DNA of 64,000 nt from Limanda limanda (GCF_963576545.1 NC_083653.1:18999639-19063638), one strand, 5' to 3'; counted from the stretch's first letter, positions 1-11,819 are shown. Translations and numbers: made by a program. Notes: a model not told the origin generated them from the letters alone.

Positions 1-40
1 TTGTCCTTTTTTGCACTGTACAGGAGCGGCCCCCATCAAG

Positions 41-213
41 TTGTTGGAAGTAACTAAGTAAATTTTACTTAAAGTACATTTTAAATTAACTACTTTTTAC
101 TTTTACTTGAGTAGATTTTTAGATGGGTACTTTTACTTGTACCTAAGTAAAATTTCATCAAAGTAAAGGTACTTTTACTTGAGTACAATATTTCAGTACT
201 TTTTACACCTCTG
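41..213 (-). mobile_element. Fragment of a hAT-type MITE rich in AGTA/ACTT motifs
   Basis: The stretch is built of repeated AAGTAAAAGTAC-like words. On the minus strand it begins with CAGAGGTGTAAAAAGTACTG, a terminus I recognise from abundant fish MITEs of hAT type. The other end is not clear and may lie outside the window. A diverged relative of the same word composition lies at about 58260-58720. Confidence 0.55.
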
Positions 214-410
214 CCTATTATGCTGGTATACATGTTTCTGAAAGCTTAAACCAACAGCAATTATGCTGGTAATAACTTGTATTTTTCTGAAAGTCAATAA
301 TATTCCCCGCGTATTTATATCAAAAAATTGTACGACAACTATGAGAAACATTATGCCTTTCTTTATTGTTATGCATAAACCTCTTGGTTAGGGGCCTTTT
401 CGATTTAACT

Positions 411-460
411 CACATGCACGCACACACACACACGCACACACACAGACACACACACACATA
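411..460. repeat. CA-rich microsatellite
   Basis: Imperfect (CA)n tract interrupted by G, about 200 bp upstream of the first receptor gene. No other function is visible. Confidence 0.9.
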
Positions 461-695
461 GCTTTGTAAATTTGTTTCTTGGTTTCTCATACAAACAGGA
501 TGTAGGTACCCACATCTGATTGGATGAGCAAAGTCGATGTTAATGTGATGAAATAGGGGGTTTATAAATACCTGGCCCAGAAATGACCTTCGTGGAGGAG
601 GTGAGTGCTGATGTTAAAGTTGTACATACATGCTGAACCAAATGTATTTGAAATATTCCTAATATTACAGATTGTCATTGCAGAAATCGAGAAGC

Positions 696-1682
696 ATGGA
701 CGCAGAGCTGACTGTCAACAGCACTTTTGTTGTTAATGACATACATCCCTGCTATGAATCACATAATTCAACTTACTTGTTTACAAGCAACCCTTCAGTA
801 ATATGTGTTTCGGTGTATATTTTCCTTGGCTCATTATCCATTGCGACAATATGTGGAAACCTCCTTGTTATAATCTCTATTGGTTACTTCCAACAGCTCC
901 ACACTCCCACTAACTACCTGATCCTCTCTCTGGCTGTGGCCGACCTGCTTGTTGGAGTTTTAGTTTTTCCCTTCAGCATGGCGTTCACTGTCACCTCATG
1001 TCTGGTTCATGAAAATGTATTTTGCAAAATCCGAGACGGCTTCGATGTGTTATTGTGCTCATCCTCTATTCTGAACTTGTGTTGTATTTCCATAGACAGA
1101 TATTATGCAGTTTGTCAGCCGCTGACGTACAGAAGTAAAATAAATGTCCGTGTCGCAGTGATCATGATCCTGGTGAGCTGGGGTATCTCTGTTCTAATCG
1201 GGGTCATTATAATATTTGCAGGATCCAGCCAGGGGACATGTGAAGAACTGTGCTCTGTTTATGTTGTCATAGCGAATACTATGGGTCCTGTTTTCTCTTT
1301 TTACCTCCCAGCGATAATAATACTCAGTATCTACTTTAAAATCTTCCTTGTTGCTCAGAAACAGTTGAGCAGCATCCAGAGCACAAAGTCTGAAGCAGCC
1401 GTCAGTAAGATGGAGAGGAAGGCCACCAAAACTCTAGCTACTGTTATGGGAGTTTTTCTTTTGTGTTTGACTCCTTTCTTTTTATGCATCGTCTTTCAGC
1501 CTTTGGCTTATTATCCCCCACCCGTCCCTGTGATCGAGACACTGAACTGGCTCACGCTGTCCAATTCAATGCTGAATCCCTTAATTTATGCTTTTTTTTA
1601 CAGCTGGTTCAGGTCGGCTTTCAAAATCATTATTTCTGGAAAAATATTCCGAGGTGACTTTGCCAACAGTAAATTATTTTAA
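696..1682 (+). CDS. Trace-amine-associated receptor (TAAR), olfactory-type class A GPCR
   Basis: Intact single-exon 328-residue seven-TM receptor. The start is the ATG at 696 (context AAGCATGG), since the upstream in-frame codons are not ATG. Visible marks are GN in TM1, LAVADLLVG in TM2, the aminergic Asp 3.32 (CKIRDGFDVLL), IDRYYAVCQP at the TM3 end, and the TM7 fingerprint NSMLNPLIYAFFYSWF, which is diagnostic of TAARs. The extracellular N-terminus has NxS/T sequons. TAARs detect amines at the surface of olfactory neurons through Gs/Golf. Asp 3.32 predicts an amine-binding pocket. A close paralogue follows 3.5 kb downstream in the same orientation, so this is a tandem cluster. Which fish TAAR subfamily it belongs to cannot be told by eye. 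Confidence 0.93.
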   Translation: MDAELTVNSTFVVNDIHPCYESHNSTYLFTSNPSVICVSVYIFLGSLSIATICGNLLVIISIGYFQQLHTPTNYLILSLAVADLLVGVLVFPFSMAFTVTSCLVHENVFCKIRDGFDVLLCSSSILNLCCISIDRYYAVCQPLTYRSKINVRVAVIMILVSWGISVLIGVIIIFAGSSQGTCEELCSVYVVIANTMGPVFSFYLPAIIILSIYFKIFLVAQKQLSSIQSTKSEAAVSKMERKATKTLATVMGVFLLCLTPFFLCIVFQPLAYYPPPVPVIETLNWLTLSNSMLNPLIYAFFYSWFRSAFKIIISGKIFRGDFANSKLF

Positions 1683-3789
1683 TTAGTTTTATGGATTTCT
1701 TTGAAAATGACAGTCGGAAAAACAGACGTTAAAATATATTATAAAACGTGTTGTTGATAAAATATGTAATTGTAAGATGCATGTTTAAAATTAAAGCAAG
1801 GTTCAATAAAGGTAAAATCAATCAGTTAGGTATTGTAAAAAAAATATACTTTAGTGCTTTCAAAACAATATCATCCTTAAGATGTTTTGAGGAAATCCTC
1901 AGTTTCCAGCTATGAGGTTTTTTTTGGATTACCATTTCTTTCCTGCATGTTACCTGACATTCAGAAAAAAAGAAGGAACTTACTGGGATGAATTAAATCG
2001 TTGTTCAATTCTAAGGTTTTCTCACCTCACGAAAAAAATAAAAACTCTGAATAAAATGCAATATCACTTTTTCAATATATACAAATAAAATAATTCTGAA
2101 CAATTTTTTCCAATAATAACATTTGAGTTTTGTCATATCCTGATTTTCCATTCTGGTATATTATGTGTGCTTCTCAGAGTTTTTTAGTACAAGATAGTAT
2201 AACAAAAAGGTATTATAATCTATGGCTGCCTTCTCCTGAGATAATGGAGAAAGGCCAAAGCATGATTAACTAACTAAACAGATACAAGTTTAAATGAATG
2301 AGTGTTAGGTCACATGAATATTATTGGACATTGTCATTATAGTAATCACATATTCTGTGTAGCTGATGTTTGCAAATATAAATACTTCCTGTCGAAAGTG
2401 CGGTCTGTTAGAAGCCTGTAACTCCTTCACAAATTTTTCTGTCGTCAACATTGCTGTGAGCTAATCTGTGTTTTCTTATTGTTTAAGTTAGTAACTTTGT
2501 TGGAAACTTTTCAGATATAAACATAACATAATTGCCTCGTGCTTAGTGGGAAGGTTTGTTTGCCTTAGGAACAAGTAGAGCTCATGTGTACCATCAGAGC
2601 AGTCGAGGGACCAGAGACTTCTCACCTCTAATGGAGGAGGTGTCAGGTTGCATCATATCATTGCATCACAGACAATAAACAAACTGTGAAGCATCGCGAC
2701 TTGATGATGCTTGAAAGTAATATAAATAAAATATATATCTTTTACCATTTCATTTCTGAATAAAACAGTGTCAGTTTTTTAAAAATTAATTAGAAAAACT
2801 CAATTAGATAAGTTTTGACAGATCGGTCTGACCTGATGACCTGCTGTGATATTTGCCCTTTAGATAAACTGGAATCAAGTGGCAGAATACAGCATGAAGA
2901 ATTTTAATTGAATGAGTTTCAAACAGCAGAGCAAGTTAGCAGGCGGTGAGGAATTTATCCTGCTCTTCTAAGACAATTTAGTTTCCCCACTTTGTACATT
3001 TTTGTGTCCAGTGACATATGAGCACACACACTTTATTTTCTATTTCTTCTGCCATGTTCTTCCGCCGTGTTCTGACAGGACTCACTACCAACCCACATAC
3101 ACAGCAGACAGTTTCTTCAGGCACCGGTGGCAGTTTGTTTTTCCTGTTGCACACAATTAATTTCTTTATCTGAGCTCAAGTTGTGCAACATGTAAGATAC
3201 TAGACGGTGTCTTACACAGGAACACTCACACAAGCACATTAACGACAAACACGAATGCAAAAGCCACAACACAACATCAATAGCCACAAAACTGCAACGG
3301 AAGTGACAATGAAACCAGCAGAGTAACTTTCTAACTGTTGTTTGAGAAAACACTGTGATGCTTGTCTATTTGATGTGCTTGGAGCACCCAAATATGGACG
3401 AGCACAAACGTTCTTACTTGAATCTTTAATGGCTGCTCCAAGCACCTGTACTGAAGCACCTTTTAAAATGCCGGTTTTCATTGTAACATTGTTTTGTGGT
3501 TGTGTTTCCATTGTGTGGCTTTTGCAGTAGTTTTGTGGGACTTGCTGTTGTGTTGTGGCTTTGCCTTTGAGTTGTCCGTCTATGTGCCTGTGTGAGACGA
3601 CTCGGCCACTGTGAGAAACTGTTAATCACAACAATTTTACACTATCACTACTGTCCTCACACTAAATATTGCGTTCTGACTCGCAGGCAGAAGTACAGTA
3701 CAGTGTAATTGCTAGTTTAAGACTGTTACAGCTTTTTTTGTCAAGCGCCCACATTGTTTGAATAGAAAATGCACTTGGGAGAGAGAATG
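1683..3789. other. Intergenic DNA between TAAR copies
   Basis: AT-rich sequence. The only open frames are short, overlap each other on both strands around 3.1-3.6 kb and have no domain signature. I see no gene, RNA or clear transposon here. Confidence 0.6.
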
Positions 3790-3791
3790 TA

Positions 3792-4021
3792 TGGAGGACC
3801 ATACATGACTTAAGTATAAATAAATACATAAATAAAAAAGGAAATAAATAAATGAATACAGAAATAAATATTAAATGCGTAAATAAGAACAGAAATGTCT
3901 AAATAAATGTCTTAAATATATGTCCACATTTTTTTATTTCCTCATTTATTTATTATATTAATTCCCACATTTCTGTGTCCTTATGCTAATTATTTATACT
4001 TAAGTCATGTATGGTCCTCCA
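3792..4021. mobile_element. Tc1/mariner-type MITE, 230 bp
   Basis: Long, nearly perfect terminal inverted repeats start TGGAGGACCATACATGACTT at the left end and have their reverse complement at the right end, extending over roughly 30 bp. TA dinucleotides flank both ends (3790-3791 and 4022-4023), the target duplication expected for Tc1/mariner. The AT-rich core has no coding capacity. Confidence 0.8.
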
Positions 4022-4023
4022 TA

Positions 4024-5211
4024 AGAATGGGGAAGACACGAAGCAACGGGCAGAGTCAGAACCGAACGCAAAGCCACTGCAGGAGGACTCAAGCCTGAGA
4101 ATGCAGCATTTCTGTATTATTTAAAGGACATAATCAAGATACATCAACATGCATCCACTGTACTTGTTAAACACAGATTATCACCTTATCACACAGACCC
4201 TCTCTACTATTGAACCTGGAAAACACTTGAAGTGGAAGCAAGTGATGTAGCCAGTGATTACGTTTATTCAGGAAACTGCTGCTGCTTGAAACCTTCTTCT
4301 TGTCTCAACACTGTTCTTTTTTTCCACCCACCACAAAGTACAGAAACCCTGTAGCTCCCAGGCTGCACTGACTGCAGGAGTGGCACCCGACGGCTGCACT
4401 GTAGATCTGCTGAGTGTGACGGCTGTCTATTGTTTACATAGGCAGTGTTTCTCCTGTCTGCACGCCGAAGAGATTCAATCTGAGGGTTCTGGTATGACCA
4501 CAAATTTCTTTGGATAAAAGTACAGCTATGTGCACAACTAAATGTCTGGACTCTACAGTATGAATCAGTCCCGGTCCTGCAATAACATTCAACGCCGCCA
4601 TCAAACAAATTGTATTTACCACTCTTCCATGGTAAAAGGCATCGCTCGTCATAAAAGTTAATAGTTTGATTATTGCTGTATTGCTGTATTGTAAAGACAT
4701 AATCAAACATTTTAATCATGTAGCCCTCAGAATGTAGCAATGATCTAATCTCTTAGCAATGCAATCTGGGCGTATTTTTTCTCCTGTGATTAATCTGAGT
4801 AGTTAATCCTGATTAGATGTAATCTGTTACTATTTTTTCATGTATGCTAACGTTTGGGGCTCCCTTTGGATAACGAGTGTGACACACACTCCTCAACACA
4901 CTGCGTGCCTCATAGTTACTACGCTGTGAATGGATAATCACTGTTCAGGGGAGGGATTTGAGGAAACAGCCTGCAGATATTTATGTGAGGAGCTTGGAGA
5001 AACAGTTTAGTTGAAGACAATGACACTAGCAGTGCTGCTCATGCCATGGTTATTTCTACAGGGTTAACAGGTTCGTATAAAACATTATGCTGAGACAGAA
5101 GTGGAAAATGACTTGTCCTTGAAAGCTGTACAGAGATTGTTCTTTAAAAATTGTGCCTGAGTTGTATTTAAATGAATTTACTGAAAACATCCATTTCGGG
5201 ATCTAGGAAGC
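4024..5211. other. Intergenic DNA upstream of the second TAAR
   Basis: Contains minus-strand open frames (4264-4740) without recognisable domains, unsupported as genes. The last 200 bp should hold the promoter and possible 5' exon of the downstream receptor, but I cannot place a TATA box or a splice acceptor with confidence. Confidence 0.5.
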
Positions 5212-6219
5212 ATGGAACCTGAATTTATCATCAACAAGACTGGTAATGGCAAGTTGGTGCATCTGTGCTATGAACCAGGACCTTCCTCTTGCATAATGGA
5301 AATTACCCCTTCGACAATACGTACATTTTTATATGTGTTTATTGGCAGTACATTGTCTGTTCTCACAATCAGCGGGAACCTTCTGGTAATCACCTCCATC
5401 GTCTACTTCAGACAGCTCCACACTCCAACAAACTACCTGATCCTCTCTCTGGCCTTGGCCGACCTGCTTGTCGGGGCTTTAGTTTTGCAGTTCAACTTGG
5501 CTATGTTTGTGCAGTCCTGTTTGTATTTTGGGGATTTACTTTGTAAAATGCGGCGCAGCTTGGACATTTCACTGGTAATGACGTCGATCAGTAACTTGTG
5601 CTGTATTTCCATAGACAGATACTATGCAGTGTGTCAGCCTCTGTCCTACAGAACTAAGATGAATGGAAGGGTTGTTCTGATCATGATACTGGTGAGTTGG
5701 ACTGCCTCTGGTCTGTCTGGATTTGGAACCGTATTTGTAGAACTTAAAAACATAGTCTGTGAAGGTCGATGTTTCGTATTTCATATGCCAAATTCAGATA
5801 TATTTGGCTCTGTTGTCGTGTTTTACCTCCCAGTTTTCATAATGCTGTGTATCTACCTAAAGATTTTCATTGTGGCACAGAGACAGGCGCGCAGCATCCA
5901 CAACACGAAATGTCGTAGCACAAAGTCTGGAGCAGCTGTCAGTAAGATGGAGAAGAAGGCCACTAAAACCCTGGCCACGGTTATGGGAGTTTTTCTTTTC
6001 TGCTGGACGCCCTTCTTTCTTTATTTAACCTTCAATCCTGTGACTAACTATTCAATCCCCCTATATCTAGTTGAAGCTGTTACCTGGCTTGGATGGTCCA
6101 ATTCCATGCTCAATCCATTTGTCTACGCTTTCTTTTACAGATGGTTCCGAGCAGCTTTCAGAATCATAATTTCTGGAAAAATATTAAGCGGCGATTTTCG
6201 AAACTCAAAACTGTTTTGA
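5212..6219 (+). CDS. Trace-amine-associated receptor (TAAR), second tandem copy
   Basis: Intact 335-residue single-exon receptor, clearly paralogous to the gene at 696-1682. The ATG at 5212 (GGAAGCATGG) matches the start context of its neighbour. It keeps LALADLLVG in TM2, Asp 3.32 in CKMRRSLDIS, IDRYYAVCQP after TM3, FCWTPFF in TM6 and the TAAR motif NSMLNPFVYAFFYRWF in TM7. It also shares the C-terminal NSKLF ending, which shows recent common descent. The third intracellular loop is a few residues longer than in the first copy. Predicted plasma-membrane amine receptor of olfactory neurons. Subfamily assignment needs a tree. Confidence 0.93.
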   Translation: MEPEFIINKTGNGKLVHLCYEPGPSSCIMEITPSTIRTFLYVFIGSTLSVLTISGNLLVITSIVYFRQLHTPTNYLILSLALADLLVGALVLQFNLAMFVQSCLYFGDLLCKMRRSLDISLVMTSISNLCCISIDRYYAVCQPLSYRTKMNGRVVLIMILVSWTASGLSGFGTVFVELKNIVCEGRCFVFHMPNSDIFGSVVVFYLPVFIMLCIYLKIFIVAQRQARSIHNTKCRSTKSGAAVSKMEKKATKTLATVMGVFLFCWTPFFLYLTFNPVTNYSIPLYLVEAVTWLGWSNSMLNPFVYAFFYRWFRAAFRIIISGKILSGDFRNSKLF

Positions 6220-8259
6220 GTGAGGGGCGCACTCTTTAATGTGTGCTCCACAAAGGTCTTGCATTTAATTACTATATCACTGACATATTCGTGGAAATCA
6301 GTACAGTGTGTGTAACAAGAGCAATTTTTAGGCAGCTGGTAAAGACACAGTAAAATATGTTGCACAATATTATACAGGTTTTTTACCTTTACAGTAGGTA
6401 CTTGTCAAAATGTTTTATAATTTGAAAGACTTTGAATTTGGGGTTTGGTGAAAAACGCATTTAAGTTGTAACAAAAACCTGAGTATTTTTTATCTATGCT
6501 CTTGATAGCACAGTTGAAAAGTATTTTCATGGGACACAAAACAAGAAAACGAGCACAGCTGAGACGTACTCATTGTTCAGTTTATGACTTTAATAAAATG
6601 ACAGAAATTACATGTTTAAAAAAATTGTTCAAATGTGTGTAACCCCCACCTGTTATTTGCAGTGTGTTTCTGTAAGTTGTGAGTATTTGCAGGGCATGTG
6701 GGAAGACAAGAGTAGATTGCAGTGTGCTGAGCTCTCAGAGCCGCTGTAGCGTCAGGATCTAATGGCATCAGTTACCCACAGTTAATTTTGTGGTGAATTC
6801 AAATGCTGAGCATGTGGAGGTACTGGAGGCCAATGTAAATTTAACTAGTCCCTGGTAAATTCATCACCAGACCAAGAAAAATACACAGTGGGATCTGAAT
6901 GAAACCCAAACTGTTTTTTTTAATTTACAGTTGCCAATAATGTTAATTTGTTGATCAGAATATGATGAAAGACGCTTAATTATGACTTTGTCCTTTGAGC
7001 ATCAGAGCATGCAGAGAGGTTTCATATATTCTTTCTTAAATTAGCAGAACTGAATGATGTATTATAAACACTAACTGTGTAAAATGTGTGGTACAACAAT
7101 ATATCTCAGGCCTAAAAAATTACAGGGTAAAATCAACACCCTAGCACAGTCCTGGTTTTAGGATTTATCACAGGACTGTTGTACAAAGCTAGATTTGATT
7201 AATTGTATTTATCTGCTTACTGTGCGAATAGGTTTCATAGTAGTGTTATTCAAATCCTCATACTTGATTTAGGTGAAAATGTACAGATGTACTGTATATT
7301 GTCACACCAGACAAATAAAAAAAGTTCTGTATCATTTGTAAAGTTTTGTGTTATAATGTGAAAAATAAAACATGGGAAGAGACCATTTATGTGCCCAGTG
7401 ATTTCAGTGACCCTACACTCTACAGAGGTGGAGTTATTGAACATTATTAATAATAACAACAATTCTCAAATATGTGCTAAAACATATTTTTCCAAAATGA
7501 GGATTGTAGTCTAAGTCGAAGAAACCATTTGTGTGTGTTTTCATTTTGTCCACCCTACGCTGCACAGAAGTGAACCTATTGAATATTTTTGCAGTATGTG
7601 TTTGCAGCAATGCACTTTGTAGACAGTCCCCACCCTCTCCTCTCACTGCCTACTGTACATAGAGACCAATGCCCCCCAATCCGATTTAGGCTTCTTTTGA
7701 TGAAAATAAAGCTGTAGCTGGTTGTCTAAATTACTCTGATTAGAAGGAGGCCTTAAGGATATTTTGTTTCTTAGTTATTCCACCTTTACAGCAACGTTTT
7801 GATCCATCCACACTGCATGTAACAAGGATTCTACCCCCACCCGAGACTTGATAATATGATGACCGGAAACCTTTCACATTCATAAGTAGTGAAGTGATTA
7901 CTCATCACATTAAACACAACTCACCTTGAATTAAATATGCTAATGAGCCCATATTAAATCAAATCCTAACATTCTGGCTGAGATAGCAGGGACATGTGTC
8001 ACTAGAGATTCATAAACCAGGATTGATTGATTGAGAGCAGACAAAAAAACTTTACACTGCTGTGTATATTTATGATGCCTCTCCTTATATATGTGTCTAT
8101 GTGAGACAAATTATTGCAAATGCAAGTACAGGTTCATGTGGAACATTTCTGTCACGCAAGCACAACTTAAGTTTTTGGTTTTAATGTTAATGATGAAGTG
8201 GATCAATAATCTGCTTCAGTTCACCACTTCACGTCTGCATCGTCTCTTACGCATGGGTC
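6220..8259. other. Intergenic DNA downstream of the second TAAR
   Basis: No gene found. Two diverged direct copies of a segment of about 65 bp lie near 7383 and 7525 (both contain ACCATTT...GTG and end in a CTACAGAGGTGGAGT-like word). The remainder is AT-rich unique-looking sequence. Confidence 0.5.
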
Positions 8260-9210
8260 AGAGTTTGCGATGAAATGCGCATATTTTCCGTCACATTTCA
8301 GCCCTGTTTTGTGCGAACACAACGGTTATAAATGAGACCCCTGGACTATTTTTTTTTTTTTAATATTTTTATTAGGAGGTAAGGCACAGTAGAACAGAAA
8401 TCAATGTCAAATTTACATTGGGTATCACAAAATCTCAGCACGACAATCAGCAATACACAGAGACATTGACACCACAAAAACACTGCGCATCTCGATGGAT
8501 CAAGAGTAGTATATAGTCTTCCTCTTAGGATGTTTTTCTTATTTAATGGACCACATGAACGTGGTCCAGCGAACAATACATTACACAACTCAATGAAAAT
8601 AATAATAATAATGATAGATAGATAACTGAAAATTCTATTAAGTAATAATTAAGTATTAAAGCTGCACAGTATAAATAAATTAAAAGGAAAAATAAATAAA
8701 TAAATAAATAAAAGGAAAAACAAAAAAAAGAATAAGTAAATGAATGAATAAAAAGGAAGAAGAAAGAGAGAAAAGAGAGAGGGGGGGGGTTCCGTCAATC
8801 AGGGGGCAGGGACTGGAGAGAGTGGAAGAATGTAAGAAAGGGAAGCCACTTACTATAAAATTTGTTAGAGCTCCCTGGACTATTTTTGCTCTGATTGGAA
8901 TAGGTATCACGTACCAGGCAACGAACCAAGGACAAGATTACAGGGTTCGACAGTCATGGGAGCCGTTTTAGCATTTACATTCTAGCCATTATAATGTTCA
9001 CTGTCTAATCTACCTTGAGATTTTGATGGCGCACAGAGACAGAATTGCAGCATCCTGAGCATGACAAAGTCTGGGGCGACTTTTAGTAAGATCGAAAGAT
9101 GACCAAAACTCTGGCCAGTGTGATGTTTTTTTTCTGATATCTTGGACTCTCTGTGCTTCACTTTTCACTTATTTTAACTATCGAACACCGGCTCAGCCCT
9201 GGATGTTTTA
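8260..9210 (+). pseudogene. Decayed third TAAR, interrupted by a retroposon
   Basis: Translated fragments line up with the neighbouring TAARs in order. A TFQPCFVRT-like stretch at about 8300 matches VCQPLSYRT after TM3. A WTIFALIGIGI stretch at 8876 matches TM4. TM5 is recognisable at nucleotide level at 8960-9020. AHRDRI and TKSGATFSKIER at 9030-9105 match the third loop (AQRQARS, TKSGAAVSKMEK). TKTLASVM and the WTL region at 9105-9150 match TM6. Stop codons and indels occur throughout. The N-terminal half is not recognisable. The reading is interrupted between 8353 and 8872 by an insertion. No TM7 motif was found. Confidence 0.75.
8353..8872 (-). mobile_element. 5'-truncated retroposon (LINE-type) in the dead TAAR
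   Basis: The insert is flanked by exact 15-bp copies of CCCTGGACTATTTTT at 8338-8352 and 8873-8887, a target-site duplication of the length made by target-primed reverse transcription. It begins with a T run on the + strand, i.e. a poly(A) tail read on the minus strand. Internal parts are A-rich simple sequence and a G run. No reverse transcriptase is left, so the clade cannot be named. Confidence 0.7.
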
Positions 9211-10048
9211 TAATTGTGATAGAAAAATAATTCAGTAAACACAATAGTTCATGTGGTACCTTAGGAGAAAAAAATACACTGCAATAGGCTATTGTCTTTT
9301 CCTTTTTTAATAAAGTGACAAAATCTACTTTACATTATAAATTCAATAAAAACATTGAACACACAGTTAACAACAAAAATAAACACTGTTATTCACTGCG
9401 TATGTAAATCAGGGCACTCTGTGTAAGAGGCTGGTATCACTAGACGAAAAGCAGTATTATTGTCACAGTGAACCTCTACGGACAGGCCTAATCCCCTGCT
9501 GTAACCAACTGTTTCCATGATGTTACCTCGGCGTTCACCAGTGAAGACGAGGTGGGTCTATCGGCGTTTGCGGACCTTAAGGGGGATTTGGAGAACAAAG
9601 GAGAGAGCCGCGGGGGGGCTCGCTGAGCCTCGCGGACCGATCGCGACGTGTGATCTAATTAGCATATGAATCGGAGTCCAGCCGCTGGCTAGAACCTCTC
9701 TCTACTCACCATTGGAGGATACCACAGACCCTTGAAACTAATGTCACTCGTGATTGGCTGGTAGAAGTGTTGCTATTGGTCACCTTGTGGGTCATTGCAG
9801 TGCACACGTGGGGTCACAGCATTCCGCACGTGGGGTAAGCCCCTCCCACACAATATTTATAATAAAAATGTATATATTAATATTTATTATTATTTATAAG
9901 TAAGCCTTTACCAAAAGCACTGCAGTTAATTAAAACTAAACATTCATGTGATGCTATAGGTGAACATATTGTACAGGGAACAAATGTGAACAAGGTATAT
10001 GTGGAGTGAAAGCTTTATTTACATACAGCAAAAATATTGTACAAAAAC

Positions 10049-10412
10049 TCAGATGAGGCTTGAAATGTTTCTCTGCAGCCTCTGGGTCATGACTTCTTTG
10101 TGGGACTCTGTCTGAATCTTCTCCAGTGTGTAGACGTCTGTGGTGTGTAGCTGTGAGATCAGTGTAGCTTCCAGTCTTATATGAAGTGTGGGACACAGGT
10201 CGGTGCGCTCCTGGCTGTGGAAGGATGGATCCATGTCATCTGTCCCGCTTCAATCAGCTGTAAACACATTCAGTAAAATTAGCACAGTTCAATGACAACA
10301 TACACCTTTACATGTAACTGGAAAATTATTTAATGAATATAACCTTACCCTCTTTCTTCTCCGACAACTCCTCAATGCTGATGTAAGGTCTGGTCGGATC
10401 ATACTGGCTCAT
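10049..10412 (-). CDS. Small two-coding-exon gene captured in the CACTA-like element, product unknown
   Basis: Coding exons 10412-10349 and 10239-10049 join in frame through a GT-AG intron into 84 residues, starting MSQYDPTRPYISIEELS and ending LQRNISSLI. A 5' untranslated exon ends with a GT donor at 10885, inside a GC-rich stretch that looks like a housekeeping promoter. An AATAAA signal lies about 45 bp past the stop. The C-terminal half is predicted helical and charged. There are no TM segments or cysteine motifs. I do not recognise the family. The same gene, with the same exon borders, exists in the inverted twin at 30.1-31.0 kb. Retained introns mean it was taken up as genomic DNA, not as a processed cDNA. 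Whether it is expressed is unknown. Confidence 0.5.
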
Positions 10413-11616
10413 AGTGTGTCTTTGTACGTCATGGACAGGCAGCTGGAAAACAACACATGTAACATGACTTTATTATTAATAAACGGAAATAGCCGCGCTG
10501 CATCACCGTTGGAAGATCCACAGCAAAAAAACACCAAAACAATTCATAAACAGTTACTTACATTCAATGGCTTAATTTTCTGCACTTTAAATCCGGACTT
10601 TCAGCGTTTCAGCCTAACGCCGCTTTGTTTGTGTGTGTGTGGGGGGGGGGGGCTGAGGCTGTGAAAACATACAGAAAAAAGTCACGTTGATGAAAAAACT
10701 TAACGAGAACAAACTGTTACATCTAAGTAATTCATACATATTTACACATGCACTAGATCTGCTCCAGCACTCGATGCTGTATTCGTATTTTAGCAACTTT
10801 CTCGCTATCCCAAAGAGTGGCGGACATGCTTTCAGATGTAGGGTTAGCTTAGTGGTTAGCATGGCGGCTCCGTTTAGCTCTCACCTTAACTCAGGGACTG
10901 TGCGCCCGTCTTCTCCGCCTCGACTCGTCCACACCGGGCCCGCGGCTCTGCTTCCCACGCACTCATCTTCTCCTCCAGGGAACAGCGTCGTGTCGACTTC
11001 AGCAAGTTATTTACCCCGAAAACAGAGTCACTCGTACAGGACAAGCTAAACACGACCCGCTTCCTGTCTGCGGGACACTCGACGCTGCTGCACTGTGTTT
11101 ACGAGGCTGTGATTGGACGAGTCCATCAGCTGATGACGCGAGCGGGTGACGTGAGCAGCGGTTACTTCATATGGGATGAGCATGTGACTGAGGCCAGGTT
11201 TATTTTTTGTGGTGTTTAGTACATTTACACACATGATTCACGCTGTTCTGTGTTCGTAACCTTATAGTTGAATGCACTTATTGTAAGTCGCTTTGGATAA
11301 AAGTGTTGACTGTTTTAATGGAATACTGAGAAAGTTTAATAACAACAATTAGACAATTGAAGTTCAAATTATGAAGGAATTTAAGCTCTATATTGTGTCT
11401 TCTTTATATTTAAAATAATAATCAAACTGAGTGGAGATGTATGTTGTAGCCAAACAGCCGGCTGCTGTGTTTTGTCACTGTGCAGTCCATGGGGGATTAA
11501 ATATTACACTGAAAAAATAAATCATTAAATCAATGAATGTTTCATAGCAATTTTGAAAGTAGTGGTGAAAAGGTACCATTTATAATTCATGGAACAGCTT
11601 AGTTTGCCATTGACAT

Positions 11617-11819
11617 GTGAATTTAATGCCAGTATTTTGGGAGGACAGATATTTTTATGGAAAGCCAGTAGAAGTTTGGAGCCTACAGGACACAGATGAT
11701 CACACCCAGCACCATTTCTTTGCTGGTAGAGGTGTGGTTAACAAATCCTCTGTGCATTTAACCAGCACAATTGAAAAAGTGACTGTAATCATGCCACTCT
11801 GTACAGTTGTTGAGATTTA
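11617..11819 (+). CDS. Conserved transposon open frame, possibly a 3' exon
   Basis: A 67-codon frame containing MPVFWEDRYFYGKPVEVW and HHFFAGRGVVNKSSV. The twin element has the same frame at 28745-28963, ending five residues later because its TAG is CAG. The stop is followed within about 40 bp by AATAAA signals on the coding strand, so this may be the last exon of a transposon gene whose upstream exons are lost. No domain recognised; there may be no true start here. Confidence 0.35.

Noticed and set aside
4264..4740. 158-codon minus-strand open frame
   Set aside because: No domain, no splice or poly(A) context, and a competing overlapping frame. Composition looks non-coding.
10416..10664. 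Open frame on + with counterpart at 29901-30167
   Set aside because: It runs antisense across the intron and upstream exon border of the captured gene. Conservation follows from the transposon copies being alike.
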